NCBI GenBank assembly: GCA_017962615.1
Contig: JAGCUZ010000028.1
Location: 58,670 to 122,669, forward strand
Origin: Bacteroidales bacterium
GTDB taxonomy: Bacteria; Bacteroidota; Bacteroidia; Bacteroidales; P3
Reading direction: 5' to 3'
Length of the DNA stretch: 64,000 nt
Below the pieces are notes generated by a model, which ran no database searches, was not told the origin of the DNA, and was given only the letters and a program-made list of their open reading frames with translations. The position numbers and the translations under genes are program-made. Positions 16,356 to 24,053 of this stretch are shown piece by piece. Position 1 is the stretch's first letter, and the number at the start of each line of letters is the position of its first letter.

Positions 16356-16387
16356 TTTGCATAGTAAGAATTATTTTTGTATTTTTG
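16356..16387 (+). promoter_or_regulatory. Ferritin promoter
   Basis: TTTG (16356-16359), 20 bases, TATTTTTG (16380-16387), close to the Bacteroidota consensus. It implies a leader of about 70 bases. Confidence 0.65.
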
Positions 16388-16463
16388 TGGTGGTTATTTG
16401 TGGCGATTGTTCGCTATATAACTCGGTATACCAGCGAATTACTAATCTTTAAATATTATTGCT

Positions 16464-16979
16464 ATGCTAAACAAAAAAGTTTCCGACCTGCTCAACGAGC
16501 AAATCAATAAAGAGCTGTACAGCGGCTATCTTTATTTGGATATGAACAACTACTTCGACAAGCGCGGCCTTGCCGGTTTCGCCAACTGGTACATGATTCA
16601 GGCTCAGGAGGAACGTGACCATGCAATGCTCATCTACAAGTACATGCAGAACAACGACTGCCCCGTCGTGCTCAACGCCATCGCCAAGCCCGACAAGAAG
16701 TTCAAGAAAGACATGGACGTGCTGAAAGCCGGTCTGGAGCACGAGGAGTATGTCACCGCCAGCATCCACGCCATCTATGACGCGGCCTACAAAGTGAAGG
16801 ATTTCCGCACCATGCAGTTTCTCGACTGGTTCGTCAAGGAGCAAGGCGAGGAGGAGACCAACGCCCGCGACATGATAACCAAGATGGAACTCTTCGGCAG
16901 CGACCCCAAGAGCCTCTACATGCTCAACCAGGAGCTCGCCGCCCGCACCTACAATGCCCCCAGCCTGGTGCTCGACTAA
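16464..16979 (+). CDS. ftnA: Bacterial non-heme ferritin
   Basis: Iron-storage protein of 171 aa that forms a 24-subunit shell and oxidises Fe(II) to a mineral core. The four-helix bundle and ferroxidase residues are visible: E in NKELYSGYLYLDMNNYF, EERDHAM for the central Glu/His pair, EHEEYVT on the third helix and EQGEEETNARD on the fourth. Length and motifs match prokaryotic FtnA, not heme-binding bacterioferritin. It is a single-gene unit with a promoter at 16356-16387 and a terminator at 17006-17035. Confidence 0.95.
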   Translation: MLNKKVSDLLNEQINKELYSGYLYLDMNNYFDKRGLAGFANWYMIQAQEERDHAMLIYKYMQNNDCPVVLNAIAKPDKKFKKDMDVLKAGLEHEEYVTASIHAIYDAAYKVKDFRTMQFLDWFVKEQGEEETNARDMITKMELFGSDPKSLYMLNQELAARTYNAPSLVLD

Positions 16980-17005
16980 ACTCTGTAATACATATTCTAA
17001 ACCTA

Positions 17006-17040
17006 AGAGGCGTGTCCCGCAAGGAACACGCCTCTCGTTG
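17006..17040 (+). terminator. Ferritin terminator
   Basis: Ten-base arms AGAGGCGTGT / ACACGCCTCT (17006-17015 and 17026-17035) directly behind the ferritin gene. Confidence 0.75.
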
Positions 17041-17146
17041 TATATATTATAGGTAGCTACGAAAGGGTTGAATTTCAGTAATTCCTAATAAGCGTAGCCA
17101 GTTGGATTCACATCTTTGGAGTGCTGTCGGATGAGCCTTGGCGGCT

Positions 17147-17213
17147 TTGCTCTCGAGCTCCATCTTGCCTATGTGCCAGGTGAGGCCGAGGCTTACGAAG
17201 CGGGAGTTGAAGC
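17147..17213 (-). pseudogene. Vestige of a TonB-receptor-like 3' end
   Basis: These 67 bases match 19076-19142, inside the 3' end of the outer-membrane receptor gene, at about 65 of 67 positions and in the same orientation. On the minus strand they encode FNSRFVSLGLTWHIGKMELE and a few more residues, the last beta strand of the barrel. No homology continues on either side, so this is an isolated fragment in the ferritin downstream region. Confidence 0.8.
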
Positions 17214-17416
17214 ACGGGGGACGGGGTGGGGATTGATGGTTGTTTGGGTTGGTATGGAGAGGCAAATGCTCGGAAAGCGCGAAAAAGGGAAAAACGGGAT
17301 GCGTTTGGTGCTCTCTTTAAGGAATAGTAGGTGATGGGTGGTAGTTGTAATATGCTGATTATTCTGCTGTTGGTGTGGTTTACGGCTAAAAAGGCATTTG
17401 TTTTAATAAAAAGGTG

Positions 17417-17424
17417 TATATTTG
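17417..17424 (+). promoter_or_regulatory. Possible -7 box before the zinc-ribbon/FISUMP gene
   Basis: TATATTTG, 125 bases before the ATG. A TTTG upstream is only 16 bases away, so the -33 spacing is poor. Confidence 0.4.
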
Positions 17425-17548
17425 CACTTGAAAACGATGTGAAGAGTCGTGTATAGCGAAGAGGCAATTGCATATGGTTATCATTAGATGTACGCCGAAA
17501 TTAGGCAATAAAAGGACTTGATATAAACCAAAATAATTACTAATAGTT

Positions 17549-18082
17549 ATGGTATGTAAACATTGTGGCGAAGAAATCGCCGACGAAAGCAAGTATTGTA
17601 AGTTATGCGAAGCAATGCTGACGCCAAAGAAGCCAATATGGTTGGCAGTTGTTCTGATTGTATTTGGCTCTATATTGTCCTGCTCGGGCAAATATGTGGA
17701 CTTGGGTCTTCCGAGCGGCACCAAGTGGAAAGCCGAGAACGAGGAGGGGGGCTTATACACTTACGACGAGGCGGTGAGCAGGTTCGGCGACAAATTGCCC
17801 ACCATGAAGCAGCTGGGAGAGCTGGAATGCGAATGCCAGTGGGAGTGGATTGGCGATGGATATAAGGTTACGGGTCCTAATGGCAAATCCATTGTTCTGT
17901 CCGCTGCGGGCTACCGCGATTGCGATGGGAGTGTCAACGACGTGGGGTCCGACGGCCTCTATTGGTCTTCCACGCCCTGTGGTTCGGAGGACGCGTGGTA
18001 CCTCTACTTCAATTCGGGCGGTGTGAGCATGAACTACAACTACCGGTGCTACGGCCTCTCCGTCCGGCTTGTCCAAGATTAA
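17549..18082 (+). CDS. Zinc-ribbon, transmembrane, FISUMP-like domain protein
   Basis: A 177-residue protein with three parts. Residues 1-22 are a zinc ribbon (CKHCGEEIADESKYCKLC). Residues 29-47 are one membrane helix (PIWLAVVLIVFGSILSCS). From residue 48 comes a domain like the Fibrobacter succinogenes major paralogous (FISUMP) family: YVDLGLPSGTKW, LPTMKQLGEL, YWSSTPCGSED and YGLSVRLVQD. Cysteine 46 at the helix end could also be read as a lipobox-like site, but a cytosolic zinc ribbon argues for a plain anchor. The first 45 codons are visibly more AT-rich than the rest, suggesting a domain join. Function is unknown. Confidence 0.7.
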   Translation: MVCKHCGEEIADESKYCKLCEAMLTPKKPIWLAVVLIVFGSILSCSGKYVDLGLPSGTKWKAENEEGGLYTYDEAVSRFGDKLPTMKQLGELECECQWEWIGDGYKVTGPNGKSIVLSAAGYRDCDGSVNDVGSDGLYWSSTPCGSEDAWYLYFNSGGVSMNYNYRCYGLSVRLVQD

Positions 18083-18147
18083 CGATTGCGCACGCGTCTG
18101 AGTTGTGGCTACGGATGTTGTGGGAAGGGTGTTCGTGCGGCGGGAGG

Positions 18148-18648
18148 CTACAGGGATGTGGGAGTAGGGGGCTTTTCCATGTAGACCCAGGTGTAGCCGT
18201 GTTTGGCGGCTTCGGTCCTGTAGGGGCGGAAGCCTTCGTGGATGTAGAAGTCGTACATGGGGCTCACTTGCGGGCATGTGCAGAGCCATGCGTGGGAGTG
18301 GGGGAGGATCGACTGGATGGCGTGGAACAGCTGTCGGCCAATGCCTTGCCGCTGGCACTCGGGCAGGACCATGAGGCGGCCAAGGTACAGGGAGTCTTGC
18401 TGTTGGGTGGGGCTCGCGGCGCCCTCGTCTTGAGCCATGGTGCCGCGGATGGAGCCGACGATGCGGCGGGCCTCGTCGAGGGCTATCAGCGTGGTGCTCT
18501 GGGCAAACTCCTCGTAGGCGTGTTCCAGGGTCTCGACCATGGGCATGGCGTCTTCCCAGCCGTACTTCTTGCAGAGGGGCGCGAAGGCTTTGCGTTGCAG
18601 GTCGAGGATGGCTGGGACGTCGTGCGGGGTTGCGAGCTCTATATTCAT
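18148..18648 (-). CDS. GNAT-family N-acetyltransferase
   Basis: A 166-residue acetyl-CoA-dependent acetyltransferase. It begins MNIELATPHDVPAILDLQR, has the pyrophosphate-binding motif A as RLMVLPECQRQGIGRQLF and ends with FYIHEGFRPYRTE, the usual GNAT C-terminal strand. The acceptor cannot be predicted. The ATG at 18648 overlaps the stop of the DUF3795 gene by four bases (ATGA), which sets the start and shows translational coupling. It is the last gene of the receptor-DUF3795-GNAT unit. Confidence 0.85.
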   Translation of the reverse strand: MNIELATPHDVPAILDLQRKAFAPLCKKYGWEDAMPMVETLEHAYEEFAQSTTLIALDEARRIVGSIRGTMAQDEGAASPTQQQDSLYLGRLMVLPECQRQGIGRQLFHAIQSILPHSHAWLCTCPQVSPMYDFYIHEGFRPYRTEAAKHGYTWVYMEKPPTPTSL

Positions 18649-19001
18649 AGGCAGAAGGCTTTCAGGTTGTTGGCTGCGTCGGGGCTGTTGTCGAGCACGG
18701 CCTTGAGGGTTGTGCAGCTGTCCATGTCGGGGCAGTGGGCGCAGGTGGTGTGGCCTTTCTTTGTGGCGCATTGGCGTATGGCGCAGAGGCTCTCGCAGTA
18801 GACGGTCTTGCGGCCGTCGGCGCGGCAGCCGTCGCAGTTGATGTGCTCGGGCAGGATGGTGGCGTTGTTCAGGCGCGACCATAGCTCGGCGGTCTTCTCG
18901 CGCAGGGCCTGGTCGTTGCTTTGGGTGGCTATGTAGGCGTCGCACTTGCTGCAGTCTATGCCGCAGTAGGCTATTGCTTTGGTCTTGCTGTCGGAGGGCA
19001 T
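18645..19001 (-). CDS. DUF3795 cysteine-rich protein
   Basis: A 118-residue cytosolic protein with 15 or so cysteines. The N-terminal YCGIDCSKCDAYIAT is the DUF3795 signature, followed by INCDGC, CESLCAIRQC and CAHCPDMDSC, suggesting binding of metal ions or an iron-sulfur cluster. Family members are common in anaerobes; their activity is not established. It lies 28 bases after the receptor gene and overlaps the GNAT gene by four bases, so it sits in one transcript with both. Confidence 0.85.
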   Translation of the reverse strand: MPSDSKTKAIAYCGIDCSKCDAYIATQSNDQALREKTAELWSRLNNATILPEHINCDGCRADGRKTVYCESLCAIRQCATKKGHTTCAHCPDMDSCTTLKAVLDNSPDAANNLKAFCL

Positions 19002-19029
19002 GGCTGTGTGTGGTTGTGTGGTGCGCGGG

Positions 19030-21462
19030 TTATTTCACTTGTGCGCCGGGGGCGTCGCTGCCGCCTTGGCGTGCCTTGCTCTCGAGCTCCATCTTGCCTA
19101 TGCGCCAGGTGAGGCCGAGGCTTACGAAGCGCGAGTTGAAGCGGTTGCTGCCGGTGGTCTGGTACTGCGGCGCCGTGGTGTTGCTGCCCCACTCGCTCCA
19201 GCCGAAGATGTCGTTAACGTTGAAGTAGATGCTCAGCTTGCGGTCGAAGAAATCGCTGCTTGCGCCGAAGTCGAAGCGTTTCTGTGCGTTGGTGAGGCTG
19301 TAGAGGCCGAGGCGCGGCGAGCTGTAGCTGCCGTTGGCAAAGAGCTCCAGCCGCTTCCACACCTTGGCCCACAGGTTGAGGCGGAAGCTGTAGCTGAGCT
19401 TGCTGTCGCTGAAGCCGTTGTAGTTGTAGCCGTAGTTGAACAGCGAGGCGTTGAAGCGCACGTTGAGGAAGCCCGTCGGACGGTAGGTGATGTTGGCCTC
19501 GGCGCCCTCGGTGTGGCTCGAGCCGATGTTGACGGGGTAGGTATAGTTGACCATGTAGGGACCGATGACGGGATCGTATATAGCTGATGTCATGGTGCCT
19601 ATCTCGTCGGTGTTGGCGCGGAAGTAAGCGTTAAGACCCACGTTGCCGAACTTCATGATATACTTGTTCCAGGCGGCCTCGAGGTTGTGGGTGTAGCACA
19701 TCAGCAGGTTGGGGTTGCCTGTGCTGAAGCTGAAATCCTCGTAGATGCGGAAAGGCAGATAACCGCTGAGGTCGCCATCGTGCGAGAAGCGGCGGGTGTA
19801 GCTCAGGCTGTAGCTCTCGAAGGTCTTGGTCTGGTAGCTAAGGTGGATGCTGGGCACCAGGCCGGAGAACAGTGTGTCGAGTCTCATGCGGTCGCCGACG
19901 GTGGGGTGCTCAATCATGCCGCTTTTGAAATTGTTGTTATACCGTAGCCCCAGCTTGGTGGTGAAACTGCCCCAGCGTTTCTGCGCTGTTACATAGACGT
20001 TTGGTTCGAAGGCAGACCCGTTCGACACATATGACTGGTAGGGCATATTGTTCCAACCGCCGCCGGGCAGCAGGCTGTCGCGTATCTCGCTGTTGCGGCT
20101 GTATCCGTAGCCCACTTCGGCGCCAGTTTCGATGGTGATGTCGTGCTTCAGAGGCAGCGTGTAGTTGATGCCCAGCTCGCCGCTGCCGTTCCACATTGAG
20201 CCCACCATGTGGCGCTTGAAGTCGGTGAGTGTCGGCGAGTTATAGTCGCGTGTCTGGTCGCTGTAGCCGCCGTTGGCCCAGTAGTTGCCGTTGAAGGTGA
20301 TGCTCAGCTTGCGGCCCGTGGTGTCGTAGCGGTGTTCGAACCAGGCGCCGCCGTAGGCGCCGTGGCTGAAGCCGTGGTTGAGCGTGGTGTCGCGGTAGCC
20401 TAGGTCGACGCGCGTGGGGTTGTACTCGTAGTACTCGTAGTTGTTATAGAACGAGTTCTGGTCCCAGTAGGGGTAAGCACCCACCCATGCCGAGAGGGTG
20501 GTCTTGTCGTCTATCTTCCAGTTGGTGTTGAAGCCCAGGTAGCCGCCCTGGAAAGGCATCTTGTTCATGTTGTCCCACTTCTGGAAGCGGCTGGTGTCGC
20601 CGTTGGCGTCGAAGAGGGTGCTGGTGCCGTCCGACTTCATGTCGTGGTTGCCGTACATGCCGTTGATGTAGATGTTGAAGTCAACCTTCTCGTTGGCCCA
20701 CACGTAGCTGGCCCAAGGCGATATAAAAGGCGTGGTGGTTGCACGCAGACCGAGGCACAGCAGCTCGTTTCGCGTCACCTTCTGGTTGGTTACGATGTTT
20801 ATCACGCCGCCCGTGGTTGAGTAGCGCGCCGAGGGGTTGGTTATCACCTCTATACGTTCTATGGCGTTGGCAGGCAGCTGCTTGATGTACTGCTTCATGG
20901 CCTCCTCGTTCATGTGCGACGGACGGTCGTTTATCCATATCTCCACGCTGCTGACACCGCGCAGGGTGATGTTGCCCTCGGCGTCCACCTCCACGCCCGG
21001 GGCGTTCTGCAGGGCGTCGCTGGCCGTGCCCGTCTGTATGGAGGGGTCCTCTTTGGTGTTGTACATGTTCTTCTCGCCCTCCATGGTGTATAGCGGCCGC
21101 TCGGCCGACACCACCACCGTCTGCAGCATCACGTTGCCCGTCAGCTTGATGCCGAGGTTCTGCACCGACTGCTGCAGCTCTATCCTCTCCATGTGCGTCT
21201 CATAGCCCACAAACGAGGCCTGCAGCAGGTAGTTGCCCGGCTTCACGTCGGTAATCGTGAAGCGGCCGTCAAAGTCGGTCGAGTTGCCGCGCACGAAGAC
21301 CGTGTCCTGCTCACTCATCAATCCCACGTTTACCAGTGGCAGAGCCTCGCCGGTCTTGGCGTCGCTCACCGTGCCCGAGATTGTGATGTTCTGTGCCGCC
21401 GCGTTCATCGACAGCAGCAGTGTCGCCAGCACCGCGGCAGCGGTTATCCGTATGTCTTTCAT
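19030..21462 (-). CDS. Outer-membrane TonB-receptor-like beta-barrel protein
   Basis: An 810-residue outer membrane protein. Order: signal peptide (ITAAAVLATLLLSMNAAAQ), a carboxypeptidase-regulatory-like beta-sandwich (about residues 27-110: ISGTVSDAKTGEALPLVNVG), a plug domain (SDALQNAPGVEV, TLRGVSSVEIWINDRP, IERIEVITNPSARYSTTGGV), then a long barrel ending in a strand that starts FNSRFVSLGLTW. It lacks the SusC signature and resembles receptor-like barrels of Bacteroidota annotated only generally. The substrate is unknown. I prefer the ATG at 21462 (MKDIRIT); an ATG four codons upstream is possible. The last 70 bases of the gene are duplicated at 17147-17213. Confidence 0.85.
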   Translation of the reverse strand: MKDIRITAAAVLATLLLSMNAAAQNITISGTVSDAKTGEALPLVNVGLMSEQDTVFVRGNSTDFDGRFTITDVKPGNYLLQASFVGYETHMERIELQQSVQNLGIKLTGNVMLQTVVVSAERPLYTMEGEKNMYNTKEDPSIQTGTASDALQNAPGVEVDAEGNITLRGVSSVEIWINDRPSHMNEEAMKQYIKQLPANAIERIEVITNPSARYSTTGGVINIVTNQKVTRNELLCLGLRATTTPFISPWASYVWANEKVDFNIYINGMYGNHDMKSDGTSTLFDANGDTSRFQKWDNMNKMPFQGGYLGFNTNWKIDDKTTLSAWVGAYPYWDQNSFYNNYEYYEYNPTRVDLGYRDTTLNHGFSHGAYGGAWFEHRYDTTGRKLSITFNGNYWANGGYSDQTRDYNSPTLTDFKRHMVGSMWNGSGELGINYTLPLKHDITIETGAEVGYGYSRNSEIRDSLLPGGGWNNMPYQSYVSNGSAFEPNVYVTAQKRWGSFTTKLGLRYNNNFKSGMIEHPTVGDRMRLDTLFSGLVPSIHLSYQTKTFESYSLSYTRRFSHDGDLSGYLPFRIYEDFSFSTGNPNLLMCYTHNLEAAWNKYIMKFGNVGLNAYFRANTDEIGTMTSAIYDPVIGPYMVNYTYPVNIGSSHTEGAEANITYRPTGFLNVRFNASLFNYGYNYNGFSDSKLSYSFRLNLWAKVWKRLELFANGSYSSPRLGLYSLTNAQKRFDFGASSDFFDRKLSIYFNVNDIFGWSEWGSNTTAPQYQTTGSNRFNSRFVSLGLTWRIGKMELESKARQGGSDAPGAQVK

Positions 21463-21601
21463 AATGCTTTGCATATTATTGTGTCAAATATTGCCTAATG
21501 TTGTATTATATTAACTAAAGTTTTACAATTAAATTGTGCCACCCGCCGAAAAAACACTTTGGGTGGAGGAGTTGCACAGGAACGGCGTGGCAACGGAGGA
21601 G

Positions 21602-21632
21602 AAAAAAAGCCGCTGAAAGGCGGCTTTTTTCT
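21602..21632. terminator. Bidirectional terminator after the T9SS cargo gene
   Basis: AAAAAAAGCCGC, loop, GCGGCTTTTTT (AGCCGCTGAAAGGCGGCT core). It is a good intrinsic terminator in both directions, 85 bases downstream of the minus-strand T9SS cargo stop. Confidence 0.9.
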
Positions 21633-21714
21633 CTACAATAAAGAATCGTAGGGTATAATTACATTACCATATCAAGGCATTGGCTGCATCATTTTCCATC
21701 TATGATAAGAGCTC

Positions 21715-23043
21715 CTATTGTTTCAGTAGGCGGGCGGTGTGGGTCTTTCCGGAGGCGGTGGTGAGGGTGAGGAGAAGAGGGCTTCCATTGGAAGTCCGGG
21801 CTGAGAGGTCGAGTGTGTAGCGGCCGGGGGCTTCGGCGGTGAGGCGTACCAGCTCGCGGCGGCCTGTGAGGTCGGTGAGCCACGCCTCGCTGATGACCTC
21901 GGCGCATTTGATGGTTACCTGATGAGTGGCGGGATTGGGGTAAAGCACGACGTCGGCAGTTTCGATGGTTGTAATGTCAACAGGGGATACTGAGTTGATG
22001 ACGCATGGTGTGCTCCAGTCGCTCCAACCCGCAAATATACCTGTCTCGCAGTAGCCGCGCACATAGACGTGGTATGCGCTGTCATTGTTTATGTCGGTGT
22101 ATTCTATGTAGGGGACTGTTGTCGGGGTAATCAATCCGTTATCCGGGTCGCCGAACGGCGCGGTGCGCGACACTTCCCATCTGAGGTTGTTGGTGTCCAC
22201 CCATTCTACGCGTACAGCGAGTCTGTCCATAGATGCAACGTAAGGTTCTTCGGGCGTGATGCAGAAAGTGTCCATTTCGATGATGGGGAAAACAAGCAAG
22301 AATCTCCTGTGTGTGAAGTAGTGCCATGTGTTGTCGAGTCTTGAGGAGTCATAATAGGTGAACTCAGGCATGTCTATTGCACAATCCTTATATGTTCCGT
22401 CGGCTTCCATTGAACTATAGGTACAGTAGTCCCATATGTGTGACGCCATATAGGAAAAGCCATTGAAATCGGTAACGGTTGGATCAGTGGTTGCACACCC
22501 CAGGTAGAACGAGTCGGCGACGGTGATGGCACTGTCGAAATAGTATTCGCGTAGCGAGACTACGGCCGTGAAGTCTATCATCTGATCGCATGAAGCTGCA
22601 CCGCCCCTTCGAGGCAGTTCCATGTAGCGTTTTGGATGGGTCAAATAATCGTTCGTCCAGCAGACGCGGGCTTTCTCCACCAGCCCGCCGGCGGTGGCGT
22701 CGAACAGCACATAGTACAGCGTGCCATCTATGCTGGTGTCAATATCCTCATAAGGGGTGTTTGTCTGAGAGTGCAGCCGTGCCACAGTCGATGCAACACC
22801 AATCACTTTAAGCGGTGTATTGGTGGTGTGTTTCATGTAGCCGAAGGTGCCGATGGTGCCGATTACGCTGTCGGTATGGCCTATTGCGTTGAGGGTGGGC
22901 CACCAGCCATTTTCGTAGTGGTAGATGGAACACTTGCCGCGCACTGTGTCGCCGACTTGATGATAATAGCCGCTCTGGGCATGGGTGGCAATGGTGGCGA
23001 GGGTGAGTGCCGCCAGAAGGATGATTCTTTTCATTGTATTCAT
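21715..23043 (-). CDS. T9SS cargo protein with signal peptide and type A sorting domain
   Basis: A 442-residue secreted protein. It starts with a signal peptide (MKRIILLAALTLATIATHAQ after an alternative upstream Met), has a long N-terminal region without a recognised fold, then a fibronectin-III-like domain (about residues 260-350: VRVEWVDTNNLRWEVS, YHVYVRGYCETG) and a T9SS type A sorting domain (VVLYPNPATHQVTI, then GRYTLDLSARTS and LLKQ at the end). It should be displayed on or released from the cell surface; the ligand or activity is unknown. Its only visible promoter lies about 320 bases upstream, beyond a structured RNA and a terminator, so it may be controlled by attenuation. Confidence 0.85.
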   Translation of the reverse strand: MNTMKRIILLAALTLATIATHAQSGYYHQVGDTVRGKCSIYHYENGWWPTLNAIGHTDSVIGTIGTFGYMKHTTNTPLKVIGVASTVARLHSQTNTPYEDIDTSIDGTLYYVLFDATAGGLVEKARVCWTNDYLTHPKRYMELPRRGGAASCDQMIDFTAVVSLREYYFDSAITVADSFYLGCATTDPTVTDFNGFSYMASHIWDYCTYSSMEADGTYKDCAIDMPEFTYYDSSRLDNTWHYFTHRRFLLVFPIIEMDTFCITPEEPYVASMDRLAVRVEWVDTNNLRWEVSRTAPFGDPDNGLITPTTVPYIEYTDINNDSAYHVYVRGYCETGIFAGWSDWSTPCVINSVSPVDITTIETADVVLYPNPATHQVTIKCAEVISEAWLTDLTGRRELVRLTAEAPGRYTLDLSARTSNGSPLLLTLTTASGKTHTARLLKQ

Positions 23044-23117
23044 TTTTTTATAATTTATGTTTTACCCTACTCACTTGACGGTATTTCGGGTTACTCCGGT
23101 ATGCTTCAGAAAGGACA

Positions 23118-23359
23118 CAAAAAAGAACCGCGGGCTTCATGTTGCACTCGCGGTTCTGCAATACCTGTACTACAAACATAGAAAGCTCACGGTTTCCCGT
23201 AAGCATTTCCGCTTCTAAGTGTAGTACATGGGAAATTTGCAGATTTACGAGTGCTACTTATACAAGCTAAATGCTTTTTTATTCCTTGTGTTATTATCTT
23301 ATTTTTCTTATATCTGTTTTGTTTTTAGTTGTTTATATTAGTATTAATTCGGTCGTTAC
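23118..23359 (-). ncRNA. Structured leader or small RNA with terminator, family unknown
   Basis: Minus-strand transcript predicted from the promoter at 23366-23396 to a terminator at 23118-23157 (arms AGAACCGCG / CGCGGTTCT, then six T). Inside is a rod: a perfect 9-bp outer stem (23166-23174 with 23220-23228), an inner stem (TAGAAGC paired with GCTTTCTA, one bulge) and a 7-bp hairpin closed by a GAAA tetraloop (23187-23204). A GCACTCG upstream (minus strand) can pair with CGAGTGC in the terminator loop and stem, a possible pseudoknot or anti-terminator. No open frame fits. It may be a free small RNA or an attenuating leader for the T9SS cargo gene. Confidence 0.6.
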
Positions 23360-23365
23360 TTGTTA

Positions 23366-23396
23366 CAAATATACAAATTGTTTTTGAATTGTCAAG
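23366..23396 (-). promoter_or_regulatory. Promoter of the structured RNA / T9SS cargo leader
   Basis: On the minus strand: CTTG (23396-23393), 19 bases, TATATTTG (23373-23366). It lies immediately after the broken toxin gene. Confidence 0.7.
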
Positions 23397-23398
23397 GT

Positions 23399-23707
23399 TC
23401 AATTGGTTTGTTCAAATACTTTACCGCCCTGTCGGCAGTCCCATATGGCGGCAATGAACACGTTTGTGTCTTCAACAAAATAGTAAATTCGATAATCCAA
23501 CACCGTCAAGTAACGATAACTTGGAGTATGGGGGTATTTATCGTCAAATTGACCGATATGTGGCATGTATTCAAGTATATTGGTTGCATCAATTATCTTT
23601 GACAATCGGTTCAACGCAACCCGTTCGCTTGCCACGTCCCTATATTAAGTGTAGATGGCATCAAAGTCGTTCGAAGCCCTTGGCGACCAATGGTTTTTAT
23701 AAGCCAT
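23399..23707 (-). pseudogene. RelE/ParE-type toxin gene interrupted by an in-frame TAA
   Basis: Reading from the ATG at 23707, the first 20 codons encode MAYKNHWSPRASNDFDAIYT, a typical RelE/ParE start (WSPRAxxDxxxI). Codon 21 is TAA (23645-23647). The same frame then continues YRDVASERVALNRLSKIIDA to a normal RelE/ParE end with YRYLTVLDYRIYYFVE and the final strand VFIAAIWDCRQ. The intact family protein would be about 100 residues, so one nonsense codon separates the two halves. The start overlaps the antitoxin stop by 11 bases, as expected for a TA operon. A 78-residue product from a GTG at 23635 would lack the first helix and is unlikely to be active. A base error at this spot cannot be excluded. 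Confidence 0.8.
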
Positions 23708-23951
23708 ATCTTGCTCGCATTTCCTCTTGTGTTACAAACCTGCCGGCCCCGAAGTCTTCGTCGGCTTCCCTCAACACATCCGCAAACTCTTCTTTTGTGT
23801 ATGTACACGGACGCTTTACCCCGTTGAGCATTGCCACGATATCAGCCAATAAGGCTTCATCTTCTGATTGCGATGCAAGCGATGAGACCCTTTGGCGAAG
23901 CATCGTAAGCGTGTCGTGTATATCGCGGTTGGTCCTGGCTCCTGTTTCCAT
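23697..23951 (-). CDS. Antitoxin of a RelE/ParE-type module
   Basis: An 84-residue, acidic, soluble protein directly upstream of the RelE/ParE frame. The C-terminal half EEFADVLREADEDFGAGRFV, followed by TQEEMRARYGL, is the kind of extended toxin-wrapping segment seen in antitoxins paired with RelE/ParE proteins. The N-terminal half is helical with no clear ribbon-helix-helix motif, so it may not bind DNA itself. The promoter -7 box (24046-24053) implies an 88-base leader. Because the toxin frame is broken, this may now be an orphan antitoxin. Confidence 0.75.
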   Translation of the reverse strand: METGARTNRDIHDTLTMLRQRVSSLASQSEDEALLADIVAMLNGVKRPCTYTKEEFADVLREADEDFGAGRFVTQEEMRARYGL

Positions 23952-24045
23952 GATATAATAGTAGTATTGTTTTTATGCTTGACTTGTGTGTATGTATCTT
24001 GCTATTAGTTGTTTGCGTAGTTGCTTGTACAATTGTTGCGTACTA

Positions 24046-24053
24046 CAAATATA
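24046..24053 (-). promoter_or_regulatory. -7 box of the antitoxin gene
   Basis: TATATTTG on the minus strand. A TTTG lies 21 bases upstream, slightly longer than the usual spacing. Confidence 0.55.

Noticed and set aside
16117-16362. Possible 81-residue protein on the minus strand
   Set aside because: It runs across the strong hairpin at 16249-16280, has no recognisable feature and no start signal.
17386-17760. Possible 124-residue protein on the minus strand
   Set aside because: Overlaps the zinc-ribbon coding start in antisense and has random composition.
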